A stretch of DNA of 64,000 bases. Source: DATLGB01 sp964242305. GTDB taxonomy: Bacteria; Actinomycetota; Thermoleophilia; Solirubrobacterales; Solirubrobacteraceae. The translations under genes were made by a program, and so were the position numbers. The notes beneath the pieces are model-generated. The model was not told where the DNA came from. It worked only from the letters and a program-made list of their open reading frames with translations, and searched no databases. Location of the stretch: NCBI GenBank assembly GCA_964242305.1, contig CAXTBB010000026.1, positions 1 through 64,000 of the forward strand, written 5' to 3'. Positions 7,303-15,928 of this stretch are shown one piece after another (the first letter of the stretch is position 1; each line of letters begins with the position of its first letter).

Positions 7303-7908
7303 CTACTGGGCGGGCCGCTCGATGGTGGCTAGGGCGCGGGCTGCCTGCATCGCCCGTTCGACGTCGGGGGGTTGGCCGGCGAGGATGTTCGCCCAGAGGT
7401 GGACCATGCCGATCTCGACGGTCAGGTTGGCGAGCATGGTGGGCTCGATCGCCGGTTTCAGGGTGTCGCGGCGGATCTCGTCGTCGATGATCGCTTGCGT
7501 CGCGTCCACCAGCCGGGGGTACACACGGCCCTGCGGGGACATGAGGATGCCGACGGTGCCGACGGGATCGCTGCGCAACAGATCAAGCAGCGGCGCGGAC
7601 GTCGTGACTTCGTCGAAGAAGCGTTCGAGGATCGTGAGGAAGCGTTCGACGCCGCGTTTGCGCGTTCGGCGCGCGATGCGCTCCACCGTCTGGGACGCGA
7701 GGGTGCCGAGCAACTCGCCGAGCAGGGCGTCGCGGTCTCCGAACCACCGCCACAGCGTGGTGCGGCCGATGCCGGCCTCGGTGGCGATGGCGGACACGTC
7801 GAAGGCTTCCCCGGCGAGGAAGCGCCGGCGCGCGATCGCGAGCGCCTGCTCGGGTGTCGCCCCCGGGGCGGGGCCGCGTCGGGGGCGCGGTGTGCTCGTC
7901 GGCTCCAC
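7303..7908 (-). CDS. TetR-family regulator with QsdR-like C-terminal domain
   Basis: 201 residues. After a basic, proline-rich N-terminus comes a TetR helix-turn-helix (about residues 18-65): ALAIARRRFLAGEAFDVSAI, ATEAGIGRTTLWRWFGDRDA. The C-terminal ligand domain (VERFLTILERFFDEVTTSAP, LLDLLRSDPVGTVGILMSPQ, MVHLWANILAGQPPDVERAM) matches the QsdR-type pattern. It is transcribed divergently from the acyl-CoA dehydrogenase at 7989, and an inverted repeat lies in the 80-bp gap, so it probably represses itself and the dehydrogenase operon and is released by an acyl-CoA or similar ligand. The 180 bp beyond its stop, up to the tRNA terminator, contain nothing I can identify. Confidence 0.85.
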   Translation of the reverse strand: MEPTSTPRPRRGPAPGATPEQALAIARRRFLAGEAFDVSAIATEAGIGRTTLWRWFGDRDALLGELLGTLASQTVERIARRTRKRGVERFLTILERFFDEVTTSAPLLDLLRSDPVGTVGILMSPQGRVYPRLVDATQAIIDDEIRRDTLKPAIEPTMLANLTVEIGMVHLWANILAGQPPDVERAMQAARALATIERPAQ

Positions 7909-7937
7909 ACGCCGACCGTACCCGGTCGCCGATGTTT

Positions 7938-7965
7938 CTGGAACAGAGATGCCATAACGTTCCAG
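7938..7965. promoter_or_regulatory. Probable TetR operator
   Basis: CTGGAAC (7938-7944) and GTTCCAG (7959-7965) form a perfect inverted repeat with a 14-bp spacer, centred between the divergent regulator and acyl-CoA dehydrogenase genes. The 21-bp centre spacing puts both halves on one DNA face, as expected for a regulator of this kind. Confidence 0.5.
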
Positions 7966-7988
7966 TTGTGCGGTAGGCTCGTCGCGTT

Positions 7989-9158
7989 ATGTACGACTTC
8001 GAGATGACGGACGAGCAGAAGAACCTTCGTGACCTGGTGCACGACTTCGCCGAGCGGGAGATCCGGCCGATCGCGTGGGAGCTCGACCGCGACAGCGGCT
8101 GGCCGGGAGAGGTGATCGACAAGGCATGGGGGCTCGGCTTGACGAACGCCACCCTTCCGGCCGAGTACGGCGGGTCGGGCATCTCCAACGTCGACGGGGT
8201 CATCGTCGGCGAGGAGATGGGCTGGGGATGCTCGGGCGTGGCCACGTCGATGTACGCGAACGACCTCGCGATCCCGGTGCTGGTGGTGGCGGGTTCGGAC
8301 GAGCAGAAGCGACGCTTCCTCGCGCCGATGGCGGAAGCGCCGCTGCTGGCGTCACTGTGCCTGACCGAGCCCAGCGCCGGCTCGGACTTCGCCAACATCC
8401 GGACCGTCGCACGCAAGACGGGCGCAGGCTGGGTCTTGAACGGCTCGAAGGTCTTCATCACCAACGGCTCCCACGCCGACTGGTACGCCGTCTTCGCCAA
8501 GACCGATCCCGACGGGGGCCACCGGGGCATCTCAGCGTTCATCGTTCCCCGCGACGCGGGGGTCGAGGTGATCGGCAAGGAGGACAAGCTCGGCCAGCGC
8601 GCGTCCGATACCGCGCAGCTGTCCTTCGACGGCGTCGAGGTCCCCGCCGACCATCTCGTGGGCCGGGAGGGGGAGGGGTTCAAGATCGCGATGGCGACGC
8701 TCGACATCACGCGGACGCCGGTCTCCAGCGCGGCGGTCGGAGTCGCTCGCGCGGCGTACGAGTTCGCAGCCGACTACGCCAGGGAGCGCGTCGCGTTCGA
8801 CGTCCCGATCGCCATGCACCAGGGCATCCAGTTCATGCTCGCCGACATGGCGACCAAGGTCCACGCGTCGCGACTGCTGGTGCAGTACTCAGCCGCCGCC
8901 ATCGACGCCGGCGTGGCGTCCACGCTCGCCGCGTCGCACGCGAAGCGCTTCGCGGCAGACAGCGCTGTCGAGGTCGCCTCCGACGCCGTCCAGATCTTCG
9001 GCGGCTACGGCTACACCAAGGACTACCCGGTCGAGAAGCTGCTGCGCGACGCTCGCCTGTTCCCGATCTACGAGGGGACCTCCCAGATCCAGCGCTTGAT
9101 CATCGCCCGCGAGCTGCTCAGCCCGCCGCGGGCCGCGAAGATCGAGGTGACGGCGTGA
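7989..9158 (+). CDS. Acyl-CoA dehydrogenase
   Basis: 389 residues, the normal length for a single-domain acyl-CoA dehydrogenase. The N-terminal helical domain starts MYDFEMTDEQKNLRDLVHDF; the middle beta domain contains SLCLTEPSAGSDFANIR (FAD/substrate contacts) and LNGSKVFITNG; the C-terminal domain ends with IFGGYGYTKDYPVEKLLRDA and FPIYEGTSQIQRLI, where Glu362 is the catalytic base. It oxidises an acyl-CoA to the enoyl-CoA and passes electrons to an electron-transfer flavoprotein. The next gene overlaps by 4 bp and encodes an enoyl-CoA hydratase-type enzyme, giving a two-step beta-oxidation module of unknown substrate. Confidence 0.93.
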   Translation: MYDFEMTDEQKNLRDLVHDFAEREIRPIAWELDRDSGWPGEVIDKAWGLGLTNATLPAEYGGSGISNVDGVIVGEEMGWGCSGVATSMYANDLAIPVLVVAGSDEQKRRFLAPMAEAPLLASLCLTEPSAGSDFANIRTVARKTGAGWVLNGSKVFITNGSHADWYAVFAKTDPDGGHRGISAFIVPRDAGVEVIGKEDKLGQRASDTAQLSFDGVEVPADHLVGREGEGFKIAMATLDITRTPVSSAAVGVARAAYEFAADYARERVAFDVPIAMHQGIQFMLADMATKVHASRLLVQYSAAAIDAGVASTLAASHAKRFAADSAVEVASDAVQIFGGYGYTKDYPVEKLLRDARLFPIYEGTSQIQRLIIARELLSPPRAAKIEVTA

Positions 9159-9934
9159 CGCCCCTGACACTGGAGCGGCGCGGGCACGTGCTGCTCATTG
9201 GCCTCAATCGGCCCGAGAAGCGCAACGCCTTCAACATCGAACTGCTGATGGAGCTCGGCCGCGCGTACGAGACGCTCGAGCAGGACGACGACCTGCGCTG
9301 CGGCGTCCTCTTCGCCCACGGCGACCACTTCACGGGTGGGCTCGACCTCGCCGAAGTCGGCCCGGCCCTCGCCGACGGCACCCTCGCCTACCCCGACGAC
9401 GCCCGCGACCCGTGGCGCAACGACGGCAAGCCGTGGACGACACCCGTCATCGCGGTCGCCCACGGCTGGTGCATGACCCTCGGCATCGAGCTGCTGCTCG
9501 CCGCCGACATCCGCCTCGCCAGCCGTGACACACGCTTCGCGCAGCTCGAGATCCAGCGCGGCATCTACCCTTTCGGCGGCGCCACCATCAGACTGCCGCG
9601 CGAGGCCGGCTGGGGCAACGCCATGCGCTGGCTGCTCACCGGCGACGAATACGACGCCACCGAAGCGCACCGCATCGGCCTCATCCAGGAGATCACCGAA
9701 CCCGGAGCACACCTGGAACGCGCCATCGAGATCGCGGAATCGATCGCCACGCGCTCCGCGCCGCTCGGCGTCAAGGCCACGCTCGCATCCGCTCAACGAG
9801 CGATCACCGACGGTCACGCCGTCGCCGCCGCCCGTCTCACCGACGACATGATCGCCCTGCTGCAGACCCAGGACGGCGCTGAAGGGATGATGTCCTTCAT
9901 CGAGCGGCGCCCGGCGAACTTCACTGGGCGATAG
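9155..9934 (+). CDS. Enoyl-CoA hydratase/isomerase (crotonase family)
   Basis: 259 residues from a GTG overlapping the acyl-CoA dehydrogenase stop (GTGA). The crotonase fold is seen in VLLIGLNRPEKRNAFNIELL, the oxyanion-hole segments GDHFTGGLDLAEV and VAHGWCMTLGIELLLAADIR, and FAQLEIQRGIYPFGGATIRL. In true hydratases two glutamates act at these positions; here Glu in FAQLEIQRG is present but the second position reads IYPFGG, so hydratase activity is not certain and another crotonase reaction is possible. Translational coupling to the dehydrogenase implies the same substrate pathway. Confidence 0.87.
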   Translation: MTPLTLERRGHVLLIGLNRPEKRNAFNIELLMELGRAYETLEQDDDLRCGVLFAHGDHFTGGLDLAEVGPALADGTLAYPDDARDPWRNDGKPWTTPVIAVAHGWCMTLGIELLLAADIRLASRDTRFAQLEIQRGIYPFGGATIRLPREAGWGNAMRWLLTGDEYDATEAHRIGLIQEITEPGAHLERAIEIAESIATRSAPLGVKATLASAQRAITDGHAVAAARLTDDMIALLQTQDGAEGMMSFIERRPANFTGR

Positions 9935-10069
9935 GGCGAAGGGGCACCATCGACGAAGTCGGTGTTGACGAACCTGGCGAGACCACGGTGACGCGCAGCG
10001 TGTCGCCGGCCTCTTGACGCAGGCCCTCCGATATGACTCGAACGGCCGCCTAGGCCGCTGCGCAGACGG

Positions 10070-10999
10070 TCATGTTCCCCCGGGTCTGGAAGCCCGCGGT
10101 GGAGTGCGGCCGGTCCCGTCCGGCGTTGTCGATGCGGCTACGGCTCCGCCCGTGCTGCTACTCAAGGTCTGTAGTCCGACGACGCCCAGCAGCGCCAGCG
10201 TGTCAGCGTCCCTCGAACCGGTGGGCGTTGTGTACACGACAACACGAAGGTCGGTGCCGTTGAGGGTGAGGACATCGCAATCCAGCGTGACGCGCCCTAC
10301 CTCGGGATGTTCGAAGACTTTTGTGCTGGTCACACGGACCGCTCCGGGCGTGGCGTGCCACAGTTCCGCAAAGCGAGAGCTGACCTCGAGCAGGTCGTCT
10401 CTCAGGCTGGCCAACGACTGATCTGCGGGGTACCGCCCGACAGCGGCCCGCAGATCTCCGACGATCTCCGTCTCGAAGCTGGCCAGCTCGAAATCGGCAT
10501 GAACGAGGCGACTTGGCACGCCGGTGAAGTGGTTCCAGATCACGTTCCGCGCGCGACCCGCCTGACTTGACGGGTCTCCAAGGAGCGCTGCGGCGATCGG
10601 GTTCCAGGCGACCATGGTCCAGGCTGCGTCCAGGACGATGACTGGGACATCGTCGAGCCGGTCGAGCATGCGCTGTACGCCGGGGGTGACGTGACGGCGC
10701 ATGCGTTCGCTGCCGGGATCGGCGTGACCAGCGAGGACGAAGAGCAACTGCTGCTCATCGTGGGTCAGGCGCAGGGCTCGGGCGAGAGCGCTGAGCACCT
10801 GGACGGAAGGATTTCGAGCCCTGCCTTGTTCAAGGCGCGTCAGGTAGTTGACCGACACTCCTGCGAGCTGCGCGAGCTCCTCTCGACGCAGCCCGGGCAC
10901 GCGCCGGTTCGACCGCGCGGGGAGGCCCGCATCGCCTGTGCTGACGCGAGCCCTCCATGTTCTGAGGGCATGCATCAGCTCGTCCATATGCAGCAGCAT
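10070..10999 (-). CDS. XRE-family regulator with MLTR-type ligand-binding domain
   Basis: 309 residues. An N-terminal helix-turn-helix (RVPGLRREELAQLAGVSVNY, LTRLEQGRARNPSVQVLSAL) is followed by the long domain typical of MmyB-like regulators (VPVIVLDAAWTMVAWNPIAA, ALLGDPSSQAGRARNVIWNH, DFELASFETEIVGDLRAAVG) and ends with HPEVGRVTLDCDVLTLNGTD. This domain is thought to bind small lipid-like ligands. It is divergent from the SRPBCC and SDR genes; regulators of this group often sit beside the short-chain dehydrogenase they control. An ATG five codons inside is an alternative start. The tail after RVVVYTTPTGSRDADTLALL is Ser/Thr/Pro-rich. Confidence 0.88.
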   Translation of the reverse strand: MLLHMDELMHALRTWRARVSTGDAGLPARSNRRVPGLRREELAQLAGVSVNYLTRLEQGRARNPSVQVLSALARALRLTHDEQQLLFVLAGHADPGSERMRRHVTPGVQRMLDRLDDVPVIVLDAAWTMVAWNPIAAALLGDPSSQAGRARNVIWNHFTGVPSRLVHADFELASFETEIVGDLRAAVGRYPADQSLASLRDDLLEVSSRFAELWHATPGAVRVTSTKVFEHPEVGRVTLDCDVLTLNGTDLRVVVYTTPTGSRDADTLALLGVVGLQTLSSSTGGAVAASTTPDGTGRTPPRASRPGGT

Positions 11000-11115
11000 G
11001 ACTCAACCGGCCCGGTGTCACCATGGGACTGGCAGTAGGAGGCTCAGAGGGCCCCTTGTGCCTATGGCTGCAGCCCTCGAGTCTGGGTGATGACGCACCA
11101 CCCAATAGGAGGACC

Positions 11116-11724
11116 ATGAGCCCGCAAGTCATCACGGAACCAGCAGCCGCCGCAACCGACAGGAGCCCCGCCATCTCTGCTGATGTCGCCGCAGCCGAGC
11201 GTCGTCTTGTCCCGGTCATTGCCCAGCGGACGGCCGCCGCGTCCCAGGCGTTGACCTTCGACGTCGCCGCGAAGATCGACTTGACGCTGATCTTCAAGCG
11301 GTTCGGACCCTTGCCGGCGGTCGTCGGCAGCCATGACCAGACGGGTCCCTGGGACGTCGTTGGTCAGTCACGCAAACCGCAGCTCGGCGACGGGACGAGT
11401 GCCTTCGAGGAACTGACCGCCTGGCACGCACCGTGGTACTTCGAGTACGAAGTCAGCCGCTTCACCCACCCGCTGCTTCGCAGCTTGGTGAGCGGCGCCC
11501 GCGGCGACTGGAAGTTCACCCCCGTCACCGCCGGCGGGACACAGATCACCTGGACGTACAGCTTCCGACCCCTCCGCTACCGCAAGACCGCCGTGCGGCT
11601 TCTCATCGCGCCACTTTGGCGCGGCTACATGCGCCGTGCGCTGGAGCGCTGCGTCGACGAAGTCGAGCGCCAAGCACCGGACGGTGCGCAGAGCCGAGAC
11701 AGGAGTGGGGAGCGAGCAGCATGA
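11116..11724 (+). CDS. SRPBCC-family protein (polyketide cyclase/START-like)
   Basis: 202 residues from an ATG with a strong AGGAGG five bases before. A helix-grip fold is suggested by FDVAAKIDLTLIFKRFGPLP, DVVGQSRKPQLGDGTSAFEE, YFEYEVSRFTHPLLRSLVSG and DWKFTPVTAGGTQITWTYSF, ending in a long amphipathic helix (RGYMRRALERCVDEVERQAP). Such proteins bind hydrophobic ligands in a deep pocket and may act as cyclases or carriers. The stop overlaps the SDR start by ATGA, so the two are co-translated; the XRE regulator opposite probably controls both. Confidence 0.8.
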   Translation: MSPQVITEPAAAATDRSPAISADVAAAERRLVPVIAQRTAAASQALTFDVAAKIDLTLIFKRFGPLPAVVGSHDQTGPWDVVGQSRKPQLGDGTSAFEELTAWHAPWYFEYEVSRFTHPLLRSLVSGARGDWKFTPVTAGGTQITWTYSFRPLRYRKTAVRLLIAPLWRGYMRRALERCVDEVERQAPDGAQSRDRSGERAA

Positions 11725-12515
11725 CGACTACGAGCAAACAGCAGGCGAGCGTCGTTGGAGACCTCTCTGGTCGCGTCGCCGTGGTGACGGGCGCGGCGCA
11801 GGGCATCGGGCAAGCGATCGCGACGCGCCTCGCGGCGCAGGGAGCAGACGTCGCCGGCTTCGACGTAAGCCCGGCCGACGAGACCATCCGGCTCATCGAG
11901 ACCACCGGACGCAAGGGTCTGTCTGTCGTCGGTGACGTCTCCGATCCAGACGACGTAAGTGCGCTGGTGCGCACCGTCGAGAGTGAGCTTGGCCCATGCG
12001 CGATTCTCGTCAACAACGCGGCGATCTCGCAGATCACGAGCTTCGCGGACGTGGACTTCGCCTCTTGGCGCAAGGTGCTCGGTGTGAACCTCGACGGTCC
12101 GTTTCTGACCTGCAAGGCGTTCACTCCAGGCATGCGCTCACGCGGCTACGGGCGCGTGGTCAACCTCGCCTCGGACACACTGTGGTTGAGCATCTCGTGG
12201 TTCCCGCACTACCTCGCCAGCAAGGGGGGTGTCGTCGGGCTTACGCGGGCGGTTGCCAGCGAAGTTGGTGCTGACGGCGTGACCGTCAACGCCGTCGCGC
12301 CGGGCTTCACGAAAACCCCGGGCACGCAGAGCATGCTCGAGGAGGCCTTCGGCGGAGACGGCCCCAGCTTCGACGCCTTCGTCGACCAACAGGCCATCAA
12401 GCGCCTTCCCGAGCCCGAGGACATCGCGAAAGCCGTCGCGTTCCTTGTCTCCGACGAGGCCGCGTTCATCACGGCCCAGACCTTGATCGTCGACGGCGGG
12501 CACGTTCGTGTCTGA
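11721..12515 (+). CDS. Short-chain dehydrogenase/reductase (SDR)
   Basis: 264 residues, classical SDR length. The nucleotide motif is VVTGAAQGIGQAIA, the acidic residue after beta-2 (GFDVS) suggests NAD+ preference, the NNAA motif follows (LVNNAAIS), and the triad is Ser151 (NLASDTLW), Tyr164 and Lys168 (HYLASKGG). The end, FITAQTLIVDGGHVRV, is typical. Substrate unknown; coupling to a START-like protein suggests a hydrophobic alcohol or ketone. Confidence 0.92.
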   Translation: MTTTSKQQASVVGDLSGRVAVVTGAAQGIGQAIATRLAAQGADVAGFDVSPADETIRLIETTGRKGLSVVGDVSDPDDVSALVRTVESELGPCAILVNNAAISQITSFADVDFASWRKVLGVNLDGPFLTCKAFTPGMRSRGYGRVVNLASDTLWLSISWFPHYLASKGGVVGLTRAVASEVGADGVTVNAVAPGFTKTPGTQSMLEEAFGGDGPSFDAFVDQQAIKRLPEPEDIAKAVAFLVSDEAAFITAQTLIVDGGHVRV

Positions 12516-12547
12516 CCGCGCCTGGATCCTCAGGTCCCAACCCTGAA

Positions 12548-12574
12548 TCCGCGGCGCCAGCGGTGCCCCGCGGA
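12548..12574 (+). terminator. Hairpin after the SDR gene
   Basis: TCCGCGG (12548-12554) and CCGCGGA (12568-12574) form a perfect 7-bp stem, 32 bp after the SDR stop. No U-run follows; assignment as a terminator is by position. Confidence 0.35.
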
Positions 12575-12663
12575 GAGTCTGTTCACGCAAACGAGGAGCT
12601 TCGGATGGCCAAGGTTCTAGAGCGGGGTGATGCCGCGCTTTGGGCCGGTCATACCATGAGCCC

Positions 12664-13926
12664 ATGACGCCTGATGCCGGCGCGGATCCGGTGATGCCGC
12701 GCTGGCTCGGGCACCTTTGGGTGTGGTTGCCAGCGCTGGCGGGGCTGCTGCTGTTCGGGGGCGCTGCGTTGTTGCAGCTCGGGAGCGGATCCCGAGCCGC
12801 CTGGTGGGCGGCGGCGGCGGTGGGGTGCGCCGTCGCCTATGCGGGCCGGGAGCGCTGGCCGGTCGCGGCGCTCATCCTGACGTTGCTGATCGTGGCAGCG
12901 GGTCGCCTGCCCGGCGTGGACGTAACAAGCTCCGGCTTCGACCTCGCGTACCTCGTGATGCTGTTGGTGCCGGTGCTTGCGCTCGTGGCCGTAGCGAGCC
13001 ACCTGCCGCCGCGGCAGTCGGGACTCGCGCTCGCAGCGACCGTGGCGGTCACCCTCGCGGTCGCTCCGGATCCTGCGTGGTCGACGGCCGGGCTGACCCG
13101 CCAGGCGACGGTCGCCCAGTACGTCCTGACGGTGGGCGTGCCGGCCATGGTCGCGCTGGGCGCGTGGCTGGCCGGATACGCGACGCGTGCACGCGGGCAG
13201 TACGCCGATGCGCTGCAACAGCGTGCCGACTCGCTCGAGCTGAGACGTGAGGCGGAGGCGGCGCGCGCCGTGAGCGAGGAGCGAGCCCGAATCGCCCGGG
13301 AGCTCCACGATCTGATCACCCACAGCGTTGCCGTCATGGTGGTCCAGGCGTCCGCTGCCGGGGCCGTATGGGAGAGCGATCCTGAACAAGCACGCGCTTC
13401 CCTCGGCGCCGTCGAGGAATCCGGCCGGACGGTGATGGCCGATCTCCGCGGGATGCTCCGAACGATGCGGGCCGACGAGACGTCGGGCGTGGCAATGGAA
13501 GCGCAGCCGGGTCTCGAGCAGCTCCAGGGGCTCGTCGATCAGATCCAGACCACGGGCCTCTCGGCGCGGATGACCGTCTCCGGGGCGGTCGGGCGGGTCA
13601 CGCCACTCACCGGTCTTTCGATGTTGCGGATCGCGCAGGAATCGGTCACGAACGCCATGCGGCACGCTCACGCAACGACGATCGTGATCGACCTCGACGT
13701 TGGCGAGGACACCGTGGTGCTGTCGGTATCGGACGACGGGGTCGGGATGGAGCACACGCGATTGCGGTCGGATGTGCTGGATCCGCTTCGGGAGGGCGGG
13801 CACGGATTGGTGGGCATGCACGAGCGCGCCAAGGTGGTCGGCGGCACGCTCGGCATCGAGCCGGGCGCCGTCGGCGGCACGGTCGTCACCGTCCGTGCGC
13901 CCCTTCACCAGGCCGGTCTCGCATGA
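12664..13926 (+). CDS. Two-component sensor histidine kinase, NarL/DesK type
   Basis: 420 residues. The first 190 form several membrane helices (LPALAGLLLFGGAALLQLGS, AAAVGCAVAYAGR, LAYLVMLLVPVLALVAVASH, VGVPAMVALGAWLAGYATRA). A coiled linker leads to the HisKA_3 box RARIARELHDLITHSVAVMV with phospho-acceptor His215, then a short HATPase with the N box (QESVTNAMRHAHATT), G1 (SVSDDGVGM) and G2 (GGHGLVGMHERA). It autophosphorylates on an unknown cue and passes phosphate to the response regulator, whose start overlaps its stop by ATGA. Confidence 0.93.
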   Translation: MTPDAGADPVMPRWLGHLWVWLPALAGLLLFGGAALLQLGSGSRAAWWAAAAVGCAVAYAGRERWPVAALILTLLIVAAGRLPGVDVTSSGFDLAYLVMLLVPVLALVAVASHLPPRQSGLALAATVAVTLAVAPDPAWSTAGLTRQATVAQYVLTVGVPAMVALGAWLAGYATRARGQYADALQQRADSLELRREAEAARAVSEERARIARELHDLITHSVAVMVVQASAAGAVWESDPEQARASLGAVEESGRTVMADLRGMLRTMRADETSGVAMEAQPGLEQLQGLVDQIQTTGLSARMTVSGAVGRVTPLTGLSMLRIAQESVTNAMRHAHATTIVIDLDVGEDTVVLSVSDDGVGMEHTRLRSDVLDPLREGGHGLVGMHERAKVVGGTLGIEPGAVGGTVVTVRAPLHQAGLA

Positions 13927-14588
13927 TCCGGGTCGTGCTCGTCGACGACCAGGAACTGCTGCGCTCAGGCTTCCGGCACATCCTCGAGACCGCCGACGAC
14001 ATCCGGGTCGTGGGAGAGGCCGCCAACGGCGGAGACGCCGTCGAGACCACACGGCGACTGCGGCCCGACGTGGTGCTCATGGACATTCGGATGGGGGAGG
14101 TCGACGGCATCGAGGCCACCCGGCGCATCGTCGCTTCGGATGCGGGCCGGGTGGTGGTGCTCACCACCTTCGACCTCGACGAGTACGTCTACGCGGCGGT
14201 GCGCGCCGGCGCATCCGGGTTTCTGCTCAAAGACACGAGGCCGAGCGATCTCATCGACGCGGTCCGGATCATCGCCCGCGGCGACGCCCTGCTCGCGCCG
14301 GCTGTGACGCGACGGCTCTTGGAGCGCTTTGCCCAAGACACCGGGCCCATGCCAGGAGGCGGAGAGCTTGCCGCGACAGCGGCTGACTTGAGCGAGCGCG
14401 AGCGGGAGGTCCTCAGGCTGCTCGCAGGTGGTCGCTCGAATCTCGAGATCGCCGACGTGCTCGTCTTGACGGAGGCGACGGTGAAGACCCACGTGTCCAA
14501 CGTCCTGCGCAAGCTCGACGTACGTGACCGCGTGCAGGCGGTGACGTGGGCCTACGAGCACGGACTTGTGAGACCGGGAGAAGCGTGA
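13923..14588 (+). CDS. Response regulator, NarL/LuxR type
   Basis: 221 residues. The receiver domain (1-120) shows the acidic pair in VLVDDQE, phospho-acceptor Asp54 (VLMDIRMGEVDG), the switch Thr (VVVLTTFD) and Lys in FLLKDTRPSD. The C-terminal LuxR-type helix-turn-helix is LSEREREVLRLLAGGRSNLE, IADVLVLTEATVKTHVSNVL. It pairs with the overlapping kinase gene. Targets are not evident; no shared motif with region 15.9-29.6 kb is seen in its own promoter. Confidence 0.95.
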   Translation: MIRVVLVDDQELLRSGFRHILETADDIRVVGEAANGGDAVETTRRLRPDVVLMDIRMGEVDGIEATRRIVASDAGRVVVLTTFDLDEYVYAAVRAGASGFLLKDTRPSDLIDAVRIIARGDALLAPAVTRRLLERFAQDTGPMPGGGELAATAADLSEREREVLRLLAGGRSNLEIADVLVLTEATVKTHVSNVLRKLDVRDRVQAVTWAYEHGLVRPGEA

Positions 14589-14710
14589 GCCGCCGGCAAC
14601 CGACTAGCCCCTGAGACGGAGACGGGCGGCCCCGCACTCACTCGTACGGATGACCACGGTCAGGCATCCCGCCCGATGTGCGATGAGCCGGCGAGGCAGA
14701 CAATGACGCC

Positions 14711-15394
14711 ATGAACGTGACCAGCCTCCTCCCGCTCGCGGTCGACCCTCCTCGCGGCGAGCTCGACCCCTCCGGCCGCTCGCCTGCGACGGGAGAGAGC
14801 GACGAGCGAACAGCTCCGCGGTCGCGTGCCACGCTCGTCGTGGTCGGCGGGCTCGCCGTCGGGATCGCCACGTCGTTCGGCCAGACCTACCTCCACGGCG
14901 CGCTGTCTGCGTTCGTCAACTCCGCCAGCGCCTGGCTTGTGGTCTCGTTCTTCATCGGCTCGCGCATGACGACGACACGGGGCGCGGCCGTCGCCGGACT
15001 CGCCGTCTGCCTGCTGCAGCTCGTCGGCTACTACGCGACCTCAGAGCTGCGCGGCTTCCCCGCCGGCGGAGCCATCCTGATCTTCTGGGCCGCCTGCGCG
15101 ATCCTCGGCGGCCCCACCTTCGGCATCGCGGGCCGGACCTGGCGTGCGGGTCCGCTGCGCCGGCGCGGGCTGGGGGCGGCCGTCCTCGCCGCGGCCTTCA
15201 TCGCGGAAGGGCTCTGGCTCTACCTCCACGAGCTGCACCACTACGCCACCGCCGCTCTGTGGATCGCGATTGGCGTGCTGCTCGCATTAGCGCTCATCCG
15301 CCCCGTCGTCGAGCTTCGCTGGCTGGCCTTGACTCTGCCAGTCGGCATCATGTGCGAAGTGCTCTTGACCCAGGTCTACAGCCGGAGCTTCTAG
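14711..15394 (+). CDS. DUF6518-like membrane protein
   Basis: 227 residues: a hydrophilic, Pro/Ser-rich N-terminus (about 35) and then six or seven membrane segments, e.g. ATLVVVGGLAVGIATSFGQT, ASAWLVVSFFIGSRM, GAAVAGLAVCLLQLVGYYAT, GGAILIFWAACAILGGPTFG, GAAVLAAAFIAEGLWLYLHE and ALWIAIGVLLALALIRPVVE. A conserved-looking LHELHHY lies between the fifth and sixth. I believe it belongs to the actinobacterial DUF6518 group; function unknown. A degenerate version of the TCAC palindrome of the 16-29 kb region lies upstream (14638-14653, with TCAGGC at 14660), at the same distance from the start as in better copies. Confidence 0.65.
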   Translation: MNVTSLLPLAVDPPRGELDPSGRSPATGESDERTAPRSRATLVVVGGLAVGIATSFGQTYLHGALSAFVNSASAWLVVSFFIGSRMTTTRGAAVAGLAVCLLQLVGYYATSELRGFPAGGAILIFWAACAILGGPTFGIAGRTWRAGPLRRRGLGAAVLAAAFIAEGLWLYLHELHHYATAALWIAIGVLLALALIRPVVELRWLALTLPVGIMCEVLLTQVYSRSF

Positions 15395-15605
15395 GCGGTA
15401 CGACGACGCCACGGCGCCTGCCCGCGACCTCAACCCTCTCGAACCCGCGCCCCTCCCGCGCCATCTTGACCACCGTCCGTACCACCGGTTGCGTTCTTGA
15501 GATGGCTGGCCACCACACGCGCATCGAGGAGGCGATTGCGCCGCCCCGGCCTGGACCGGACCGAACCCACCCACCCGATGAGTCGACCAGGGTTAGGTTG
15601 GAGTC

Positions 15606-15845
15606 ATGTCTCTGGCCAGCGCCTGCTCGCTCGTAGGGGGAGCGCTCATCCTGGCGCCGTTCGTCGCGCTGCAACTGGGTCGTGTCGATGCCGACAACCG
15701 CAGGTACCTGGCGTTCAACACCGGCGGAGCCGTCGTGCTGGTCGCATCTGCCCTGATGGCTCAGCTGTGGGGCTTCGTCGTGCTCAACGTGGTGTGGGCC
15801 GGCGTCAGCGTGTGGGGACTGGTGCATGGCACGGACCCGAAGTAG
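15606..15845 (+). CDS. Small membrane protein, CBU_0592-like, 79 aa
   Basis: Nearly the entire protein is hydrophobic: segments ACSLVGGALILAPFVALQLG, LAFNTGGAVVLVASALMAQL and FVVLNVVWAGVSVWGLVHG, with the short polar link VDADNRRY between the first two. The layout matches small three-helix proteins of the CBU_0592 type. Function unknown. The 210 bp before it (15395-15605) hold no gene or repeat that I can see. Confidence 0.65.
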   Translation: MSLASACSLVGGALILAPFVALQLGRVDADNRRYLAFNTGGAVVLVASALMAQLWGFVVLNVVWAGVSVWGLVHGTDPK

Positions 15846-15928
15846 GCTCCGGGACGCTGCATCTCGTCTGCGCAAGCGCTGGTGACGATTGTCGAAGCGG
15901 GCCCGCGGCGACGCTCGTGGTCTGGTCC

